Assembly (NCBI GenBank): GCA_020627655.1
Contig: JAHDGM010000020.1
Location: 1-46,567, forward strand
Reading direction: 5' to 3'
Origin: Hellea sp.
GTDB taxonomy: Bacteria > Pseudomonadota > Alphaproteobacteria > Caulobacterales > Maricaulaceae
DNA length: 46,567 nucleotides
Part shown: in pieces, positions 44,370 through 46,567 of the stretch
Position numbering within the stretch: position 1 is the stretch's first letter
Layout of the letters: the number at the start of each line of letters is the position of its first letter
Position numbers and translations under genes: made by a program
The notes under the pieces: generated by a model
Told to the model about the DNA's origin: nothing
The model's database searches: none
Seen by the model: only the letters and a program-made list of their open reading frames with translations

Positions 44370-45125
44370 TTATATTTTACCTCTAATGATCGCGCCCATC
44401 AGACGGATTTGCTTTGATAAAACCCCGTAATTTGGAGATTGCTTATGGGGGTCATAGGTGTTTTTTGTCATGATCTTGTGAAACTTGGGAATCAAAGCCC
44501 CATAAGCAATTGCAGGCATAAGCTCGGCCTTAGCCCCGGCCAGCAATTGAGCACTCTTGTCATACCGGTTCAGTGCTGCATCCAGCACATCCTCGAAATT
44601 CAAGTTTAATAACATGCCGCCAGTATAAAATTTCCAGCTGCGCGACAAACCAGTCAGCCCCCAGGCCTCTCCAAGATCACAAATTGCGTCCAAATCGGCC
44701 TTGGGCTCAACGATATGCGCGGCTATCTGCATCAACACACCTGACGTTTCCCGGCAATATTCGCTGGCCCTTTCGAGACTAGCAAACGGAGTCGGGTCCA
44801 GATCTCTGTTACGTCCATTGATAAGCCGGTCCAGCCAATAACGCGGGATATCATAAGTTTTTACAATCTCGGCCAGCGGTAAAGTAACTTCGTGCTTTCT
44901 GACAGTACCTTTCCCATATATTTCTTCGACCGCGTCCCGCCACCATTGATAGCGAATGTCTCCGATCATGGCCTCGGAAACTAGTTCAGGTATTTTGGCC
45001 AGTTCTGCATGAAAGGCATAAAGGGTCAAAAGAGCCTGACGCTGTGCAGACGGCGCAAACATCGCCGCCCTGTATCTATCAGGATCGACGCGCTTAAGAT
45101 TATCTATGATTATGTTATCCAGCAT
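44370..45125 (-). CDS. Squalene/phytoene synthase-like protein lacking the Asp motifs (NDUFAF6-like)
   Basis: The 251-residue protein has the all-helical squalene/phytoene synthase fold by overall pattern: LTLYAFHAELAKIPELV, IRYQWWRDAVEEIY and the later GLTGLSRSWKFYTGG. In active synthases the first helix carries DDxxD-like acids (YAFCRxxDD) and the second motif ends in DxxED; both are replaced here, so prenyl-transferase activity is unlikely. This matches NDUFAF6-type proteins, which act in respiratory complex I assembly in mitochondria. Such genes often lie near secDF in alphaproteobacteria, and a secF end is 1.1 kb away. Function in the bacterium is inferred. Confidence 0.75.
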   Translation of the reverse strand: MLDNIIIDNLKRVDPDRYRAAMFAPSAQRQALLTLYAFHAELAKIPELVSEAMIGDIRYQWWRDAVEEIYGKGTVRKHEVTLPLAEIVKTYDIPRYWLDRLINGRNRDLDPTPFASLERASEYCRETSGVLMQIAAHIVEPKADLDAICDLGEAWGLTGLSRSWKFYTGGMLLNLNFEDVLDAALNRYDKSAQLLAGAKAELMPAIAYGALIPKFHKIMTKNTYDPHKQSPNYGVLSKQIRLMGAIIRGKI

Positions 45126-45152
45126 AAATCGCTGCCATAATCCCTCACCGTC

Positions 45153-45181
45153 TTGCGGTCAAAACTTATTGCACATAATGT
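45153..45181 (+). promoter_or_regulatory. Promoter of the NiSOD cassette
   Basis: TTGCGG at 45153-45158, a 17-bp spacer and TAATGT at 45176-45181 lie 31 bp before the first gene of the cassette. Spacing is ideal and both hexamers are good. Nickel or Nur control is not visible from the bases. Confidence 0.55.
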
Positions 45182-45212
45182 CGCTCCATATTCATTAGCA
45201 AAAGAGGACATT

Positions 45213-45425
45213 ATGAAAAACCGCATATTGATCGCATCCATAGTGGCGGGTGCCAGCACAATTGCCAGTTCAAGTGCATATGCACATGAGGGCGACCACA
45301 GCGTAAGCTTTATGACCAACGTCTTGCATTGGCTATCCAGCCCCTCGCACAGCCTGTTTGCCGTTATTGGCGGCGTTACGCTTGCAGCCCTGATCATCAA
45401 AGGCGCTCGCAAGACGCGCGCTTAA
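45213..45425 (+). CDS. Small secreted/membrane protein with His-rich N-terminus (HupE-like), first gene of NiSOD cassette
   Basis: The 70-residue protein has a signal peptide ending SAYA (residues 1-24), so the mature form should begin HEGDHS, then a TM helix (about 47-64) and a basic tail KGARKTRA. The His/Glu start and the LHWLSSPSHSLFAVIGG region resemble the N-terminus of HupE/UreJ nickel permease-like proteins, but it is far shorter. I chose the ATG at 45213 with AGAGG upstream; the frame extends to 45153 but lacks a site there. It is 15 bp ahead of sodN. A nickel-handling role for the dismutase is suggested by context only. Confidence 0.7.
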   Translation: MKNRILIASIVAGASTIASSSAYAHEGDHSVSFMTNVLHWLSSPSHSLFAVIGGVTLAALIIKGARKTRA

Positions 45426-45440
45426 GGACGGAGACTTATA

Positions 45441-45929
45441 ATGTTACATGACTTAATTTCAAAATTTGACGACAAACTCGAAACAGCATCCGCACATTGC
45501 GACATACCCTGCGGTATTTATGACCCGCAGCCAGCTCTTTATCACGCCCTATCCACAGTTCGCCAAATGGATATCCTTTTGGGACTAGCCGGTAAGGAAA
45601 TGACTGTTTTTAATGCTATGCAGGTCGCGCGTAATACTGCAGAAAAAGAAAAGCAGGCCGAAAAGGTTAAGCACGAGATACGTATTATCTGGGGCGACTT
45701 CATCAAAGGCGACAAGCTGGAAAAATACCCGGGCGCCCACGATCTTGCGCACAAGATCATGATGAAAGCCAGTGCCTGCAAACAGGATCTTCACCGCGAA
45801 GACGGGGAAGCCTTGGTAGAGCTGGTCAATCAGTTTGCCGAGATGTTCTGGGATATGAAAGGCGTAAAGCACAAACGCGTCACTGCCCCTTATGCTCCGG
45901 CTCTCGAAGTGGTCTATCCAGACCTCTAA
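45441..45929 (+). CDS. sodN: Nickel-containing superoxide dismutase
   Basis: The 162-residue protein has the Ni-hook motif HCDIPCGIYDP. An 18-residue leader (ending ETASA) precedes His19, so cleavage would expose His as the first residue with Cys at 2 and 6 and Tyr at 9 of the mature enzyme, as in known NiSOD. The rest is a helical bundle. NiSOD disproportionates superoxide to oxygen and peroxide, usually as a hexamer in the cytoplasm. The gene is preceded by the small His-rich protein and followed by the maturation protease sodX after 2 bp. Confident. Confidence 0.97.
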   Translation: MLHDLISKFDDKLETASAHCDIPCGIYDPQPALYHALSTVRQMDILLGLAGKEMTVFNAMQVARNTAEKEKQAEKVKHEIRIIWGDFIKGDKLEKYPGAHDLAHKIMMKASACKQDLHREDGEALVELVNQFAEMFWDMKGVKHKRVTAPYAPALEVVYPDL

Positions 45930-45931
45930 GA

Positions 45932-46264
45932 GTGGTCTTTAAACTGATCAAAGTTTCTGGGGACTCTATGTCTCCGGCACTTATGGATGGCGATTATGTC
46001 ATCACGAAAAAACCCCGGTCTTATCGGCCGGGGTATATTTATGTCATCGACCATATTGATCTGGGACGCATTGTTAAGCGCATGGTACATCAAAAAGATG
46101 GAAAGCTGATCTTTCAGGGTGATAATAAAGCCTCGACGCCAGAGGCCATAATAGCGCCGGTCATGCCAGCCCGCGTAAACGGGCAAGCCATAGCCGTGAT
46201 CGGAAAGTCAGGAATTAGGCGGTTGCGCCCTCTTCGGTCTCGTCCGTCCGGTTCCGCAGCTTAA
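45932..46264 (+). CDS. sodX: NiSOD maturation protease SodX (S26 family)
   Basis: The 110-residue protein is a short signal-peptidase-like (S26) serine protease: SGDSMSPAL holds the catalytic Ser12 and IVKRMVH the catalytic Lys49. No membrane helix is present, consistent with a cytosolic protease that trims the NiSOD leader. The start is GTG at 45932-45934, 2 bp after the sodN stop. Its last 50 bp overlap the 3' end of secF on the opposite strand, so the C-terminal Arg/Ser-rich tail (RLRPLRSRPS) is encoded antisense to SecF's tail. Confidence 0.9.
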   Translation: MVFKLIKVSGDSMSPALMDGDYVITKKPRSYRPGYIYVIDHIDLGRIVKRMVHQKDGKLIFQGDNKASTPEAIIAPVMPARVNGQAIAVIGKSGIRRLRPLRSRPSGSAA

Positions 46265-46567
46265 ACAACAGCAAGAGCGGTGACGCGACAAATATCGACG
46301 AATAGGTACCGACAAACACACCCCATATCATGGCAAATGAGAAGCCGCGAAGGCCTTCACCACCCAAAATATAAAGCGCGACCAATGCCAATAATGTGGT
46401 CATCGAGGTCATTATCGTACGGGATAAGGTGTCATTGATTGAGAGATTTAACAGCTTTTCCAAAGCCATCTTTTTATACTTACGCATATTCTCGCGAATA
46501 CGGTCATACACGATCACCGTATCGTTGAGCGAGTAACCGACAATGGTCAAAATCGCGGCGATAATCG
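46215..46567 (-). CDS. secF: Protein translocase subunit SecF (partial, C-terminal 116 residues)
   Basis: The minus-strand frame is open from the window edge to a TAA at 46217-46215. It contains the SecF-type segments TIVGYSLNDTVIVYDRIRENMR, here as GYSLNDTVIVYDRIREN, and SINDTLSRTIMTSMTTLLA, then two membrane helices and a polar tail. SecD/SecF use the proton gradient to pull exported proteins through the Sec channel. The N-terminal part lies outside. It overlaps sodX by 50 bp tail to tail. Confidence 0.96.
   Translation of the reverse strand, partial: IIAAILTIVGYSLNDTVIVYDRIRENMRKYKKMALEKLLNLSINDTLSRTIMTSMTTLLALVALYILGGEGLRGFSFAMIWGVFVGTYSSIFVASPLLLLFKLRNRTDETEEGATA

Overview
The window reads as a chromosomal core segment of an alphaproteobacterium, probably near the Maricaulales/Hyphomonadaceae. 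This is inferred from gene content: an IscR-led SUF operon carrying SufT, an rne–amidase–PBP1A–prfB block, an M23 peptidase paired with a bactofilin, an AsmA-like giant protein, and a direct-repeat LexA box (GTTC-N7-GTTC) between ssb and uvrA. No species was identified. I see no prophage, transposase, integrase, rRNA or CRISPR array.

Layout. 1-4505 (minus strand): rlpA, a D-Ala-D-Ala carboxypeptidase, tmk, holB and the start of a TatD-family gene. 4770-4922: a tRNA-Ser(TGA) with its own promoter and terminator. 5026-6271: an outer-membrane barrel protein facing a GST. 6469-14453 (minus): a ten-gene iscR-suf operon, iscR > iscS-like > sufB > small lipoprotein > RidA-like > sufC > sufD > sufS > sufT > sufA, with a palindromic repeat pair between the RidA-like gene and sufC. 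14588-21741: hydrolase, anmK, tyrS, the AsmA-like protein and a Bcp peroxiredoxin. 21746-24294: DUF455 protein, M23 peptidase, bactofilin. 24295-29366 (minus): prfB with a programmed +1 frameshift, PBP1A and an amidase. 29754-34621: RNase E, an M48/TPR protease and a DsbA-like protein. 34644-38161: ssb and uvrA, divergent, sharing an SOS box. 38211-45125: a sulfatase-fold membrane enzyme, trmFO, a DUF4153 protein, an AbgT transporter and a non-catalytic-looking squalene/phytoene synthase homologue. 45153-46264: a nickel superoxide dismutase cassette (small HupE-like protein, sodN, sodX). 46215-46567: the 3' end of secF.

Functional themes. Much of the content is envelope biogenesis (PBP1A, carboxypeptidase, amidase, RlpA, AnmK, M23/bactofilin, M48/TPR). 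A second theme is iron-sulfur assembly and redox defence (SUF, Bcp, NiSOD, DsbA-like). The rest is information processing (tmk, holB, tyrS, prfB, rne, ssb, uvrA, trmFO).

The best candidates for a second look are: the NiSOD cassette with its tiny predicted secreted, His-rich membrane protein, which appears to interrupt a secDF neighbourhood; a RidA-like protein lacking the catalytic arginine and an unknown lipoprotein, both inside the SUF operon; a possible small structured RNA after sufA; a TatD homologue with an altered metal motif; the prfB frameshift; and the fact that all seven convergent gene pairs here either overlap or lie within 22 bp.
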